Shown here in pieces: positions 26,327-36,431 of a DNA stretch of 64,000 nt. Origin of the DNA: MH13 sp042140245 (lineage in GTDB: Bacteria > Pseudomonadota > Alphaproteobacteria > Rhizobiales > MH13). Location of the stretch: positions 496,001 through 560,000 of the forward strand of contig NZ_CP159483.1 of the NCBI RefSeq assembly GCF_042140245.1, given 5' to 3'. The translations under genes were made by a program, and so were the position numbers. The notes under the pieces are model-generated. The model made no database searches. It saw only the letters and a program-made list of their open reading frames with translations, and was not told where the DNA came from. Each line of letters begins with the position of its first letter. The stretch's first letter is position 1.

Positions 26327-27736
26327 ATGCGCTGGACGCTGTTGTGTGCGCTTGCCCTCACGCTTGTTGCAGCCCTGTTGCCGACGCAATCCGCACGCGC
26401 CACGGGGATGGACGCTCTCACGATCGCAAGCTTCGGCGAAACACGCACGCTCTCCCTGGGTATCAATAAAAGCATGGTGATTGAGCTGCCCGCTGATGTG
26501 CGCGATGTGCTCGTTTCCAATCCAGCCGTAGCCGATGCTGTTGTGCGAACGGCACGGCGTGTCTTTGTTATTGGCGTTGCCGCTGGTGACACCAATATCT
26601 TCCTCTTCGATGGTGCTGACCGTCAGATTGCTGTTCTCAACATTACCGTGCAGCGCGATATTACCGGGATTCAGGCAACACTTGCCGATCTGATGCCGGG
26701 CGCTGATATCGCTGTCGAGCCGGTGAACGATGGCGTCATTCTACGAGGCTTGGTGGCCAGCGCTGCGCAGGCGCAGACTGCGGTGGATGTGGCAACGCGT
26801 TTTGTCGGCGAAGCAAGCCGCGTGGTCAACGCTCTTCAGATTGCCGGTGGTGAGCAGGTGCATCTGCGGGTCGTGATTGCCGAAGTACAGCGCACAGCTT
26901 TACGCCAGCTTGGGGTGAACATTGGTGATTTCGTCAATGGTGAGGCTGTTACCGGGTCAATTGGCGACACATTGTTCCGGGCGGTTGTTCAAAACCCCTT
27001 CTCTGTCGCAGGTCAGCCAATTGCCAACTCTGCATTCGATATCATCTCCAACGGCTTTTCTGCTCGCATTCGGGCGCTAGAGCAAGACGGCTTGGTGCGC
27101 ACCCTGGCCGAACCGAATCTCACCGCGATATCCGGCGAGGCAGCCCAGTTTCTGGCGGGTGGCGAATTTCCAGTGCCGATCAGTCGAGACAATGAAGGCA
27201 ATGTCATTGTGGAGTATCGACCCTTTGGTGTCGGTCTGGGCTTCACGCCAGTGGTCCTTTCAGAAAATCGTATCTCGTTGCAGATTGAAACAGAGGTTTC
27301 TGAACTGACGGCCGAAGGAGCGTTCACGCTGCAAGGCACGGACAGCCAGTCTCTAACTATTCCTGGCTTGCGCGTTCGTCGTGCCTCCACGACGCTAGAA
27401 CTTCCATCAGGCGGCTCCATCGTGATGGCTGGGCTTGTTGATCAGCGCTTACGCCAGAGCGTCGACGGCATTCCTGGGCTTATGGATCTGCCGATATTGG
27501 GTCAGCTGTTTCGCTCCAACGATTTTCAGCGCTCACAGACCGAGCTTGCGGTTTTTATCACACCCTATCTGGCCCAACCGGTGGCAAGGCAGGACCTTGT
27601 GCGCCCGGATCAAAATCTACGCCCCTCTGGCGACCTATCCGTTCTATTTTTTAATCGCCTGATTGAGCAATACGGCGTCAGCGGCCAGGCCCCTGAAGGC
27701 AACTATCATGGCCATGCCGGGTTTATCGTTCCCTGA
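26327..27736 (+). CDS. cpaC: secretin CpaC/RcpA
   Basis: Outer-membrane secretin through which the pilus leaves the cell. A signal peptide (MRWTLLCALALTLVAALLPT, cut after ARA) is followed by the pilus N-domain (SMVIELPADVRDVLVSNPAV), a BON-like repeat and the secretin core (VRTLAEPNLTAISGEAAQFL, then VPISRDNEGN and GIPGLMDLPILGQLF). ATG 26327 is preferred: AAAGGAT stands six bases upstream and it gives a normal signal peptide. An ATG at 26276 or TTG at 26267 would add 17-20 residues. Confidence 0.93.
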   Translation: MRWTLLCALALTLVAALLPTQSARATGMDALTIASFGETRTLSLGINKSMVIELPADVRDVLVSNPAVADAVVRTARRVFVIGVAAGDTNIFLFDGADRQIAVLNITVQRDITGIQATLADLMPGADIAVEPVNDGVILRGLVASAAQAQTAVDVATRFVGEASRVVNALQIAGGEQVHLRVVIAEVQRTALRQLGVNIGDFVNGEAVTGSIGDTLFRAVVQNPFSVAGQPIANSAFDIISNGFSARIRALEQDGLVRTLAEPNLTAISGEAAQFLAGGEFPVPISRDNEGNVIVEYRPFGVGLGFTPVVLSENRISLQIETEVSELTAEGAFTLQGTDSQSLTIPGLRVRRASTTLELPSGGSIVMAGLVDQRLRQSVDGIPGLMDLPILGQLFRSNDFQRSQTELAVFITPYLAQPVARQDLVRPDQNLRPSGDLSVLFFNRLIEQYGVSGQAPEGNYHGHAGFIVP

Positions 27737-27767
27737 TAGCTGGCGCTTGCGCCGAGGATGTTTGCGT

Positions 27768-28493
27768 ATGACACGTCGATCACAGTTTCCATTTCAGCGC
27801 ACCTTGCCACTGCGCTTGGGTTTAATCGGGGTTGCGGCTGTGGCGCTTGCCGCTTGCAGCACCAGTGCCCATCAAAGCCAGAGCGATCCGCGCTATCTCA
27901 ACTATGACGAGCGGCACCCGCTGATGCTTCGCCAACAGGAGCACAGCCTGCCGCTTCTTGTCGGAGAGAATGCAAACGGTCTGACCCGAGGTGACCGCAC
28001 AGCCCTTTCGGGCTTCATGCAGTCTTATGCATCGCAAGGCGAAGGCGCTTTGCGTATTCGCGTGCCGCAAGGCTCACAGAACGCACATGCTGCATCTCAA
28101 GCTCTTGGCGAGATCCACGATGTGGTTTCTCAAGCAGGCGGCAATCCCAGTGCCGTATTGGTCGAACGCTATCATGTGGGGAATCCAACCGCACACGCAC
28201 CTATCATGGTCATTTTTGATCGTTTGGAGGCGGTGACCAACGAGTGTGGCTACTGGGGCGATCGTATCAACCCACCGTTGGAGCAAAGTGATTTCTACAA
28301 TTTTGGTTGCGCTAGTCAGTCCAACCTTGGCGCGATGCTGGAAGATCCTCGTGACTTGGTTCGTCCTCGTGGCGTCGGCTATCCAGATGCAGGTCGGCGC
28401 GCTGAAGTCCTGGCAGCTTATCGCCGCGGTGAGCCCACGGCGACACAGGTTTCTGAGGAAGCACAAGCCGCCGTCTCAGAGGTGGGTCAATGA
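27768..28493 (+). CDS. cpaD: pilus assembly lipoprotein CpaD
   Basis: Outer-membrane lipoprotein of the Tad system that supports the secretin, 241 residues. The signal peptide ends in the lipobox LAAC, Cys about residue 30. The conserved CpaD features RHPLMLRQQEHSLPLLVG and the C-terminal NFGCASQSNLGAMLEDPRD are present. ATG 27768 is chosen because GAGGAT at 27754-27759 precedes it; the longer frame overlaps the end of cpaC. Its stop overlaps the cpaE start (ATGA). Confidence 0.93.
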   Translation: MTRRSQFPFQRTLPLRLGLIGVAAVALAACSTSAHQSQSDPRYLNYDERHPLMLRQQEHSLPLLVGENANGLTRGDRTALSGFMQSYASQGEGALRIRVPQGSQNAHAASQALGEIHDVVSQAGGNPSAVLVERYHVGNPTAHAPIMVIFDRLEAVTNECGYWGDRINPPLEQSDFYNFGCASQSNLGAMLEDPRDLVRPRGVGYPDAGRRAEVLAAYRRGEPTATQVSEEAQAAVSEVGQ

Positions 28494-29809
28494 TGCACGA
28501 TGATCATTCTGATGGGTTTCAAGCCAATCCGCCGGCTTTGCCAGAGAGCTCAATGGCAGCAGACGGTGGAGGAACCGCGCAAGGCAACAGCGATATCGCG
28601 CCGGTGCCCCGTATATCCATCCAGGCTTTCTGCGAAAGCCCTGCTCTGATTGACGCGGTCCAAGAAGCGTCTCGTGATCGCCGCATGGCCAAGGCTCACG
28701 TTCGGGCGCATCCGGGCGGCATAGCAGCCGCTATGGAGTTCTATGCAGCGTCACCAACACCCAATCTGTTGCTGCTTGAGAACCAGGCTCCAGCCGACAA
28801 GCTTCTCGACCAGCTCGGCAAGCTTGCCGAAGTGTGCGATCCAGGAACGGAAGTGGTGATCATCGGTCACGTCAACGATGTGCTGCTTTATCGTGAACTG
28901 GTGCGGTTTGGCGTTCGCGATTATGTGGTCGCACCGCTTGGTCCCATGGATGTGGTCCGCCTGATTTCAGAGCTTTATGCCTCTCAAGCAGAAAAAGCGC
29001 TTGGTAAAACCTGTGCCTTTATCGGCGCGCGTGGTGGCTGTGGTTCCTCGACCATCGCTCACAATGTGGCGTGGACTCTGTCGACATCGCTGGAAACAAA
29101 CACGGTGATGGCAGACTTTGATTTGCCGTTTGGAACCGCCAATCTTGACTTCAACCAAGACCCACCAACGGGGATTGGAGATGTCGTGAACGCTCCCGAC
29201 AGGGTCGATGAAACCTTCGTTGATCGCCTGCTGGCTAAGTGTTCCGATCGTTTGAGTTTGTTGGCCGCTCCATCAACACTCGATAGGGTCACGGACCTAC
29301 CCGAACACCAGTTTGAACAGGTTATCGACATCTTGCGCGCGTCGGTGCCCGCTTCTGTGTTGGACTTGCCACATCACTGGTCAGGCTGGGTGCGCAAGTC
29401 GCTGATTGATGCAGATGAGTTGGTGATTGTTGCCGCTCCTGATCTTGCAAGCCTGCGCAACGCAAAGAACCTCATCGACGCGGTGAAACAAGCACGCCCC
29501 AATGACGGTCCGCCAAGGTTGGTCCTGAACATGGCCGGCATGCCCAAGCGCCCAGAGATTGAGGCCAAAGACTTTGCCGATGCGCTCTCCATTGAGCCAC
29601 TTGCAGTTGTTCCATTTGACGCCGAAGTTTTTGGCAATGCAGCCAACTCTGGCCACATGATCGAAGAAACCGCGCCAAAGCACGAGGCGGTTGCGGCCTT
29701 TGAAGCAATCGCTGCTGCGATCAGCGGCAGAGACACTGGAAGACTGCAGAAGAAATCAACTTTGCCACCGTTCATGCAGAAACTCCTGCAACGCAAAAAG
29801 GCTTCGTAG
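28490..29809 (+). CDS. cpaE: pilus assembly ATPase-like protein CpaE/TadZ
   Basis: Cytoplasmic protein that positions the Tad machine at the pole. 439 residues: a receiver-like N-terminal domain (about 40-160) and a MinD/ParA-like domain. The ATP loop reads FIGARGGCGSSTIAHNVAW near residue 175: the signature lysines of KGGVGK are replaced by Arg and Ser, as is common in the CpaE/TadZ group. Switch region VMADFDLPFGTANLDFN follows. ATG 28490 overlaps the cpaD stop, with GAGGTGGG just upstream. Confidence 0.93.
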   Translation: MMHDDHSDGFQANPPALPESSMAADGGGTAQGNSDIAPVPRISIQAFCESPALIDAVQEASRDRRMAKAHVRAHPGGIAAAMEFYAASPTPNLLLLENQAPADKLLDQLGKLAEVCDPGTEVVIIGHVNDVLLYRELVRFGVRDYVVAPLGPMDVVRLISELYASQAEKALGKTCAFIGARGGCGSSTIAHNVAWTLSTSLETNTVMADFDLPFGTANLDFNQDPPTGIGDVVNAPDRVDETFVDRLLAKCSDRLSLLAAPSTLDRVTDLPEHQFEQVIDILRASVPASVLDLPHHWSGWVRKSLIDADELVIVAAPDLASLRNAKNLIDAVKQARPNDGPPRLVLNMAGMPKRPEIEAKDFADALSIEPLAVVPFDAEVFGNAANSGHMIEETAPKHEAVAAFEAIAAAISGRDTGRLQKKSTLPPFMQKLLQRKKAS

Positions 29810-29812
29810 ACT

Positions 29813-31378
29813 ATGTTCGGGCGTCGCGGCGTATCTGGTCCCACATCTACATCTGGTTCCGCGCAGGGCTTAGCCCCTGCGCCAAATCCTGCACCAAGCC
29901 CAGCGCCCGCAACCAGTCCTCCGCCTTCAACGGACTTGGCCCCTCCAGCGGCAGCGCCTTCGGCGGCTCAACCTTCGCAGGCAGCGCCAGCAGTACCATC
30001 ACCTGCCGCAGTTCCCGAAGCTCCGAAACCAACCCCAGCACCAACACCACCAGTGCAGGCGGAGCCGGCACCCAAGGCACGTCGCTCAGATTATTACGAC
30101 ATCAAAACCGACGTTTTCTCGGCCATGATCGATACAATCGATCTGGCCCAGCTGACGCGGATGGACAATGATTCAGCACGCGAGGAAATTCGCGATGTCG
30201 TGACCGAAATCATCGCGCTGAAAAACCTTGCGATGTCGATTGCGGACCAGGAGATGATCCTGGAAGACATCTGCAACGATGTGATGGGTTTTGGACCACT
30301 GGAACCCTTGCTGGCGCGCGATGACATCGCTGACATCATGGTCAACGGCTCGGACAACACATTTATCGAGGTTGATGGTAAAGTTCAGCTGACGAGCGTG
30401 AAGTTTCGCGACAATCAGCAGTTGATGAACATCTGCCAGCGGATCGTCAGCCAGGTTGGTCGCCGCGTGGATGAAAGCTCGCCGATATGCGATGCACGTT
30501 TGCTGGATGGCTCACGTGTCAACGTGATCGCGCCACCCTTGGCCATTGATGGTCCCACACTGACCATTCGTAAGTTCAAGAAAGACAAGCTGACCCTTCA
30601 GCAGCTGGTCAATTTTGGTTCCATCACGCCGGAAGGCGCAACGGTTCTGGAAATCATCGGTAAATCGCGCTGCAACGTTGTAATCTCTGGTGGTACCGGT
30701 TCAGGTAAAACAACACTGCTCAACTGCCTGACCGCGTTCATCGAACAGGACGAGCGCATCATCACCTGCGAAGATGCTGCTGAACTTCAGCTTCAACAGC
30801 CGCATGTCGTGCGTCTTGAGACTCGCCCACCCAACCTTGAGGGCGAAGGCACGGTGACGATGCGTGACCTTGTCAAAAACTGTCTGCGTATGCGGCCAGA
30901 ACGGATTATTGTCGGTGAGGTGCGTGGCCCTGAAGCTTTCGATCTTCTTCAGGCAATGAACACCGGCCATGATGGCTCCATGGGCACACTGCACGCCAAC
31001 TCACCGCGTGAGGCGCTCAGCCGTATGGAATTGATGATCACGATGGGTGGCTTCTCGCTGCCCTCGCGTACAATCCGAGACATGATCACATCCTCGGTGG
31101 ACATCATTGTCCAGGCCAGCCGCCTTCGTGATGGCTCGCGCCGGATCACCCACATCACTGAAGTGATGGGCATGGAAGGTGAGGTCATCACCACCCAAGA
31201 TCTCTTTGTCTACGAGCTGCTTGGTGAAGATGCGAACGGCAAGATTATTGGCCGTCATAAGTCGACGGGTGTCGGTCGTCCGAATTTCTGGGATCGGGCA
31301 CGTTACTACAACGAAGAAAACCGCCTGGCCGCTGCGCTTGATGCGTCAGCGATTGATGATGAGCGCCTTTCGGCATGA
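29813..31378 (+). CDS. cpaF: pilus assembly ATPase CpaF/TadA
   Basis: Secretion-type hexameric ATPase driving pilus extension (and perhaps retraction). 521 residues. Residues about 15-90 form an unusually long Pro/Ala-rich linker; then the core begins with Walker A GGTGSGKT (293-300), and includes Asp-box (CEDAAELQL), Walker B (RIIVGEVRGPEA) and HANSPREAL. The start is ATG 29813, three bases after the cpaE stop; the ribosome site is weak (AAGG). Translational coupling to cpaE is likely. Confidence 0.95.
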   Translation: MFGRRGVSGPTSTSGSAQGLAPAPNPAPSPAPATSPPPSTDLAPPAAAPSAAQPSQAAPAVPSPAAVPEAPKPTPAPTPPVQAEPAPKARRSDYYDIKTDVFSAMIDTIDLAQLTRMDNDSAREEIRDVVTEIIALKNLAMSIADQEMILEDICNDVMGFGPLEPLLARDDIADIMVNGSDNTFIEVDGKVQLTSVKFRDNQQLMNICQRIVSQVGRRVDESSPICDARLLDGSRVNVIAPPLAIDGPTLTIRKFKKDKLTLQQLVNFGSITPEGATVLEIIGKSRCNVVISGGTGSGKTTLLNCLTAFIEQDERIITCEDAAELQLQQPHVVRLETRPPNLEGEGTVTMRDLVKNCLRMRPERIIVGEVRGPEAFDLLQAMNTGHDGSMGTLHANSPREALSRMELMITMGGFSLPSRTIRDMITSSVDIIVQASRLRDGSRRITHITEVMGMEGEVITTQDLFVYELLGEDANGKIIGRHKSTGVGRPNFWDRARYYNEENRLAAALDASAIDDERLSA

Positions 31379-31393
31379 GGGTGAGAACTAGTC

Positions 31394-32404
31394 ATGTTTG
31401 ACCCGCAAACTGTAACGCTTGCTGTGGGAATTCTGGCCGCGCTTTCTATAGGCGGGTTGGCCTACGCGCTCCTATCGCCGCTGATGGACAAGCAAGACAA
31501 AAAAGACCGCATCAACAAGGTTTCTGTTGTTGACCGCCGCGCTGCGCATGCGCGCCAAGCCTCAGCTGAGGATGCTGCCAGTCGACGCAAGAACATTGCC
31601 TCCAAGCTAAAACAACAGCAACAGCTGATAGACGAGAAAACCAAGAAAAACGGTTCAAGCCGCGCGTCGTTGGATGTGCGGATGACAAGGGCCGGTCTCA
31701 CATGGACCAAGCGCACCTTTTGGATCATCAGCATAGCGTCTGGGGTGTTGCTTTATGCCGGGCTCATCAGTGTCGGCGCACCAGTCTATGCTGCTTTGGC
31801 CGGTGGCGTGGCGGGCGCGTTTGGTTTGCCTAACTGGTATGTGAACTTCAAAGGCAAAAGCCGAATGAAGAAGTTCTTGATCGAGTTTCCCAACGCTCTT
31901 GATGTCATTGTGCGCGGTATGAAAGCTGGCCTTCCGCTGAACGACTGCATGATGATCATTTCCCGCGAGGCGGCAGAACCTGTGCGCTCGGAATTCAAAC
32001 ATGTGGTTGAGCAACAGCAACTGGGCGTTCAGCTCAACGAAGCAATTGCCAAGATGTATGAGCGTGTGCCGCTTCCAGAGGTGAATTTCCTGTCGATCAT
32101 GATGGCCATTCAAGGCCAGTCAGGTGGCAACTTGTCGGAACCGCTAGGCAATCTTGCTCGTGTGGTTCGTGATCGTAGAAAGATGAAGGCAAAAATTGAC
32201 GCCATGTCGATGGAAGCCAAGTCGTCAGCGGCCATTATCGCCTGCCTTCCTCTGGCAGTGATCACGTTCCTGTACATCTCCTCACCCAACTACATCATGC
32301 TTTTGTTTACCGATCTGCTTGGCAACCTGTTGCTCGGTGCCTGTGTGGTTTTGATGCTCACGGGTGTCCTCGTCATGCGCAAAATGATCAACTTTGACAT
32401 CTAA
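31394..32404 (+). CDS. tadB: Tad inner-membrane protein TadB
   Basis: Platform protein of the type II secretion F family, 336 residues. An N-terminal anchor (VGILAALSIGGLAYALLSPL), a charged coiled segment (about 30-100), two hydrophobic segments near 112-150, the T2SSF domain (FPNALDVIVRGMKAGLPLND about 160-180, GQSGGNLSEPLGNLA about 240) and two C-terminal hydrophobic segments. GTGAG at 31380-31384 precedes the ATG. It should pair with TadC below CpaF. Confidence 0.93.
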   Translation: MFDPQTVTLAVGILAALSIGGLAYALLSPLMDKQDKKDRINKVSVVDRRAAHARQASAEDAASRRKNIASKLKQQQQLIDEKTKKNGSSRASLDVRMTRAGLTWTKRTFWIISIASGVLLYAGLISVGAPVYAALAGGVAGAFGLPNWYVNFKGKSRMKKFLIEFPNALDVIVRGMKAGLPLNDCMMIISREAAEPVRSEFKHVVEQQQLGVQLNEAIAKMYERVPLPEVNFLSIMMAIQGQSGGNLSEPLGNLARVVRDRRKMKAKIDAMSMEAKSSAAIIACLPLAVITFLYISSPNYIMLLFTDLLGNLLLGACVVLMLTGVLVMRKMINFDI

Positions 32405-32423
32405 CGGGTAACGGATCGATCCC

Positions 32424-33407
32424 ATGGTCGAGCTTCTCTACACACTCACCAATCCGCAATTCCTGTTTGCGATGTTCAGTGCCATTGCGGTGGCAGCGAC
32501 TGTGTTCACACTGGCCGTGCCTCTGTTAGCCAAGAACGATCTTGCCGCTCGTAAAAAGCGCATGGCGGTTGAACGGTCATCGATCCGCGCGCGCGAAAGA
32601 GCGGCCTTGGCCCGAGAAAACCAGCACGGGCCACGTCCCAGTCTTCGGCAACAACCGAAGCAGTACATGCAGAACATCGTCGACCAGTTTGACTTGAAGC
32701 AGCGTCTGTTAGCAGACGGGACGCGAGACAAACTTGCCCAAGCTGGTGAACGTGGCGAGACCGCAGTGGTCCGCTACATCTTTTCGCGGCTTGTCATTCC
32801 GATCGCGCTTTTTCTCTTCACTTTGGTTTACCTGTTTGGGATTGGCGACTTCGACCAGCCGCCTTTGATCCGCATTCTGATAGCCGTCGCGATCGGCGCT
32901 GTCGGTGTCTACCTGCCGAATGTTCTGCTGAAAAATCGAATTCAAAAACGACAGCTTTCCATCCGTCGGGCGTGGCCTGACGCGTTGGATCTGATGCTCA
33001 TCTGCGTTGAATCCGGTATGTCGATTGAGCAGGCCTTTAAAAAAGTTGCTGACGAGGTTGCGGTTCAGTCCATACCGCTGGCCGAAGAGTTGGCGTTGGT
33101 CAACGCCGAGCTTTCCTATCTCAATGACCGTCGCAAAGCTTATGAGAATCTTGGGCGGCGGACAGGATTGGAGCAGGTCAAATCCGTTATGACCTCGCTC
33201 ATTCAAGCCGATAGTTACGGTACACCTGTTGGACAAGCCTTGCGCGTCCTGGGGCAGGAGAGTCGTGATATGCGTATGGCTGAGGCCGAGAAGAAAGCCG
33301 CTGGTCTGCCGCCAAAACTGACAGTGCCAATGATCGTCTTCTTTCTGCCCTGCCTCTTTATCGTGATTATCGGCCCGACAGTTATTCAGATCATGGGCGT
33401 CGACTAG
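32424..33407 (+). CDS. tadC: Tad inner-membrane protein TadC
   Basis: Second platform protein, 327 residues, with the same T2SSF layout as TadB: N-terminal anchor near 12-35, hydrophobic pair near 115-170, the domain core WPDALDLMLICVESGMSIEQ near 185-205, QADSYGTPVGQALRVL near 255-270, and a C-terminal hydrophobic segment (MIVFFLPCLFIVIIGPTV). It is the last gene of the rightward Tad operon; the next gene is convergent. Confidence 0.93.
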   Translation: MVELLYTLTNPQFLFAMFSAIAVAATVFTLAVPLLAKNDLAARKKRMAVERSSIRARERAALARENQHGPRPSLRQQPKQYMQNIVDQFDLKQRLLADGTRDKLAQAGERGETAVVRYIFSRLVIPIALFLFTLVYLFGIGDFDQPPLIRILIAVAIGAVGVYLPNVLLKNRIQKRQLSIRRAWPDALDLMLICVESGMSIEQAFKKVADEVAVQSIPLAEELALVNAELSYLNDRRKAYENLGRRTGLEQVKSVMTSLIQADSYGTPVGQALRVLGQESRDMRMAEAEKKAAGLPPKLTVPMIVFFLPCLFIVIIGPTVIQIMGVD

Positions 33408-33554
33408 ACGCAAACGCATTGCACGCTGCCGGACTTCGACATTCCCTTAGCAGAGGCGAAGATCAGGACAGTTGCAGTTCTTGGGGGTGGTAAACTCGCC
33501 GCTCAACAGCTGAGACGCCAGTTCTTGGTTTCTTCAGCTTTACGGCACTTCTGC

Positions 33555-34367
33555 CTATTGCCCGTCTACCGCAGCGACTTGGCCCCAGCGGTCAGCTTCT
33601 GAAAGCATTTGCCGCAAATAGGCAATGTTGGCCTGAGCCTGTTGTGGTGGGAGGTCTTGCTGGGCGATCTGCATGGCCTCGTCAAAACGACCCTGCAAAC
33701 CCACCACCAGGGCCAGGTTACCACGCACGCGCGGATCGACTTGGCGACCACCGGCAAGTGCCTGGCGCAGGGTGCGTTCGGCTTCTACCAGATTGCCTTC
33801 CAGCACATAGGACATGCCAAGATTGCTCAGCACTGTCGGTTCATCGGGCACAATCCGCAGCGCGCTTGCATAGGCTTGACGCGCCTCGCTATGGCGACCC
33901 AGCTGATCAAGAATGGTGCCTTGCGCCGAAAGCAGCCGCCAATCAGGCCGCGCTTGGCTATGTGCCTGGCTGATCACCTGTAACGCCTCTTCGAAACGCC
34001 CTGCTGATGTTAGGGCCTTCGCATAAGCGGATTGAACCTCGCGATCACCTTCGTTCGAAATCACCGCACGGCGCAAGATAGCAACCGCTTGGTCATGGCG
34101 CCCAAGGCCACGCAAAGCCGCTGCATAGTTGAGCGCAGCGGTGCGATCATTTGGGTCACGGTCGTAGCGCTGCTCCCACTGGTTGGCGGCGCCCCGCAAC
34201 TGATCTTGAGAGAGAAGCTCGGCCCTGCCCTCAACAGCGGTACCGTGCGTTGAAACAGCCGACGTGCTGCAACCTGCAACCACAAGCGCTGTGCCAACAA
34301 GGGCTAAACTGGCCAGCTTACGCAAACGGCGCGATGGAGATGATGAAGGAACAGCGTTGTTGCTCAT
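33555..34367 (-). CDS. TPR lipoprotein TadD-like
   Basis: Lipoprotein of 270 residues with tetratricopeptide repeats, probably the TadD pilotin-like factor that helps secretin assembly. The signal peptide ends with lipobox VAGC. TPR-type helices start near residue 65 (AANQWEQRYDRDPNDRTAAL) and continue to about 230 in at least four repeats (e.g. HDQAVAILRRAV, HSEARQAYASALRIVP). ATG 34367 is chosen. It is convergent to tadC and divergent from the aminopeptidase gene. Confidence 0.85.
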   Translation of the reverse strand: MSNNAVPSSSPSRRLRKLASLALVGTALVVAGCSTSAVSTHGTAVEGRAELLSQDQLRGAANQWEQRYDRDPNDRTAALNYAAALRGLGRHDQAVAILRRAVISNEGDREVQSAYAKALTSAGRFEEALQVISQAHSQARPDWRLLSAQGTILDQLGRHSEARQAYASALRIVPDEPTVLSNLGMSYVLEGNLVEAERTLRQALAGGRQVDPRVRGNLALVVGLQGRFDEAMQIAQQDLPPQQAQANIAYLRQMLSEADRWGQVAAVDGQ

Positions 34368-34402
34368 AACGTACTTCGCACCGAAAAATCGTGGTTGGCG
34401 CG

Positions 34403-35980
34403 ATGCAAATGCTCCATCTGCCCTTGCCACTTGGTTGGTGGAAGCAATACTCCGTTAACCCTAATGAACCCTTAAACCCGCCCGAAATCAGCGACTTGTC
34501 ATCGCTGAACCACCACGCTTTGAGGCCCCCTTTGGTTGTTTCCCTGCCTGATTTTGATGCGCTCGACGCCCAGCTTCCTCTGCCTGATAGTCTGGGTGAC
34601 GATACTGCGACGATACCGCTCCATTGTGTGACATCGCTTGACGCGGCCGGGTCGGTGGTACCTGACCATCGCGAAGCGCTTGCAAACTGGTCCAAGGCGC
34701 AAGGGTTTGAGGCCAAGCCAGGGCAACTGCTGGTGCTACCGAACGGCGATGGGGCCATTGTTGCAGCGTTCTTGGGATGCGAAACTGGCGACGATGGCAG
34801 ACCCAACCCAGGCTTTGCGATGGGTGCATTGGCGGGCCAACTACCAGCAGGCACCTATGTCTTGGAAACTGGCCTTGCCAACTCCGAGACCGCGCTTACA
34901 GCTTTCTTGCTCGGCGCCTATTCCTACACCGCCTTCAAGCCATACAAACGCGGCCCGGTTCATCTGGCGACCAATGACCCTGGGCGAGAGCGGGCGCTGA
35001 TCCAGGCCCGTGGTGTTATCTTTGGACGCGAATTGATCAACACACCGGCCAATCTGCTCGGTCCTGCTGCGCTGGCCGAAAGTGCTCTTGGTTTGGCGGA
35101 TGCTTTTGGAGCCGACGCATCGGTCATTGTTGGCGATGACCTGCTCAACTCGGACAATCCCTTCCCCATGATCCACACGGTCGGTGCGGCCGCCAAGGAT
35201 GCGCCGCGCTTGTTCGATATGCGATGGAACGGCGGCGACGACACCGCACCCAAGCTCACACTGGTGGGCAAAGGCGTGTGCTTTGACAGCGGTGGGCTCA
35301 ACATTAAGCCAGGCAACTCCATGGCATTGATGAAGAAGGACATGGGCGGCGCGGCTGCGGTGCTTGGCCTGGCACTCATGATCATGCAGGCCAAGCTTCC
35401 GGTGCGGCTTCGGGTTCTGATCCCGTGTGTTGAGAATTCTATCGCCTCAGAGGCTTTCCGCCCGAGCGACGTGATCACCAGCCGCAAAGGTCTGAGCGTG
35501 GAGATCGGCAACACCGACGCCGAAGGCCGTTTGGTGCTGGGTGATGCGCTCGCTTTGGGTGACGAGGAAGCGCCCGATCTGATGATCGACATGGCCACGC
35601 TCACAGGCGCGGCCCGCGTAGCCCTTGGTCCTGATCTGCCGCCCTTTTTCACCGATGACGATGTGCTGGCTGGCGAGATTGAAACTGCAAGCCAAGCGCA
35701 TGACGATCCTGTGTGGCGCATGCCGCTCTGGAACCGCTACGACAACGCAATTGCCGGGAAGGTGGGGGACATTTCCAACACCGGCAATATGCCTTTTGCC
35801 GGCGCCATTACGGCGGCATTGTTCCTGAGGCGGTTCGTTTCAAACGCCAAAAGCTGGGCGCATTTCGACATTTACGGCTGGACGCCATCGAACAGACCGG
35901 GTCGCCCGGAAGGTGGTGAGGCCCAGGCCATCCGTGCTCTGTTTAACCTTGTTGCCAAGCGCTACCCCAAGATGGATTGA
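34403..35980 (+). CDS. leucyl aminopeptidase family protein (M17)
   Basis: Two-metal cytosolic aminopeptidase, about 525 residues. The metal and active-site motifs are complete: GKGVCFDSGGLNIKPGN (Lys and Asp ligands) near 290, KKDMGGAA, and the family signature NTDAEGRL near 375. The first 40 residues (to about 34515) do not resemble the family, and the true start is uncertain: GTG 34391, ATG 34403, ATG 34409 and a TTG at 34497 are all in frame, and I saw no good ribosome site. Conserved neighbour of the NlpC/P60 gene downstream. Confidence 0.9.
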   Translation: MQMLHLPLPLGWWKQYSVNPNEPLNPPEISDLSSLNHHALRPPLVVSLPDFDALDAQLPLPDSLGDDTATIPLHCVTSLDAAGSVVPDHREALANWSKAQGFEAKPGQLLVLPNGDGAIVAAFLGCETGDDGRPNPGFAMGALAGQLPAGTYVLETGLANSETALTAFLLGAYSYTAFKPYKRGPVHLATNDPGRERALIQARGVIFGRELINTPANLLGPAALAESALGLADAFGADASVIVGDDLLNSDNPFPMIHTVGAAAKDAPRLFDMRWNGGDDTAPKLTLVGKGVCFDSGGLNIKPGNSMALMKKDMGGAAAVLGLALMIMQAKLPVRLRVLIPCVENSIASEAFRPSDVITSRKGLSVEIGNTDAEGRLVLGDALALGDEEAPDLMIDMATLTGAARVALGPDLPPFFTDDDVLAGEIETASQAHDDPVWRMPLWNRYDNAIAGKVGDISNTGNMPFAGAITAALFLRRFVSNAKSWAHFDIYGWTPSNRPGRPEGGEAQAIRALFNLVAKRYPKMD

Positions 35981-36041
35981 TCTAGCCCCCCAAAAGGCAG
36001 TATCAATTGCGCTTCCGAAACAATTGGTATGCGGAGCGCGT

Positions 36042-36431
36042 GTGGCGTTGAGTGGGTTCGCATCAACTGGGTTTTCGACCGGTCGTGGGGTCAGCCTCTC
36101 GCCGCAAAAGGCGTTGCGGCTTTGGCACGATGTTGCGTTGACGCGTGTGCGCGGCAACATTGGTGACCTCACTGAACGCCAGATGTTGATCCTGCTGACT
36201 ATTTATCTGGAGACGCCGCCGCACACGGTGCGTGGCCTGGCTGCCAAGCTTCAAGTCACCAAGCCGGTGATCACCCGTGCCCTTGATACGATGGGTTCCA
36301 TGGGCCTTGTCAGCCGCAAGCGCGATGAGGCTGACAAGCGCAACGTGATCATCCAGCGCACCGTGGATGGCGCGCTGTATGTAGAAGCGCTGGCCGAAAC
36401 CATTGTTGGCCATGCTGAGGATCTGCGCTGA
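36042..36431 (+). CDS. MarR-like winged-helix regulator
   Basis: Small DNA-binding protein of about 129 residues with a MarR-type winged helix (LTERQMLILLTIYL, VRGLAAKLQVTKPVITRALD, MGLVSRKRDEADKRNVIIQR). No ATG is available: the frame opens inside the aminopeptidase gene, and the best starts are GTG 36042 or TTG 36048, with GGAG just upstream at 36035-36038. Its stop overlaps the next ATG (TGATG), so it is translationally coupled to the NlpC/P60 gene. Target genes unknown. Confidence 0.82.
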   Translation: MALSGFASTGFSTGRGVSLSPQKALRLWHDVALTRVRGNIGDLTERQMLILLTIYLETPPHTVRGLAAKLQVTKPVITRALDTMGSMGLVSRKRDEADKRNVIIQRTVDGALYVEALAETIVGHAEDLR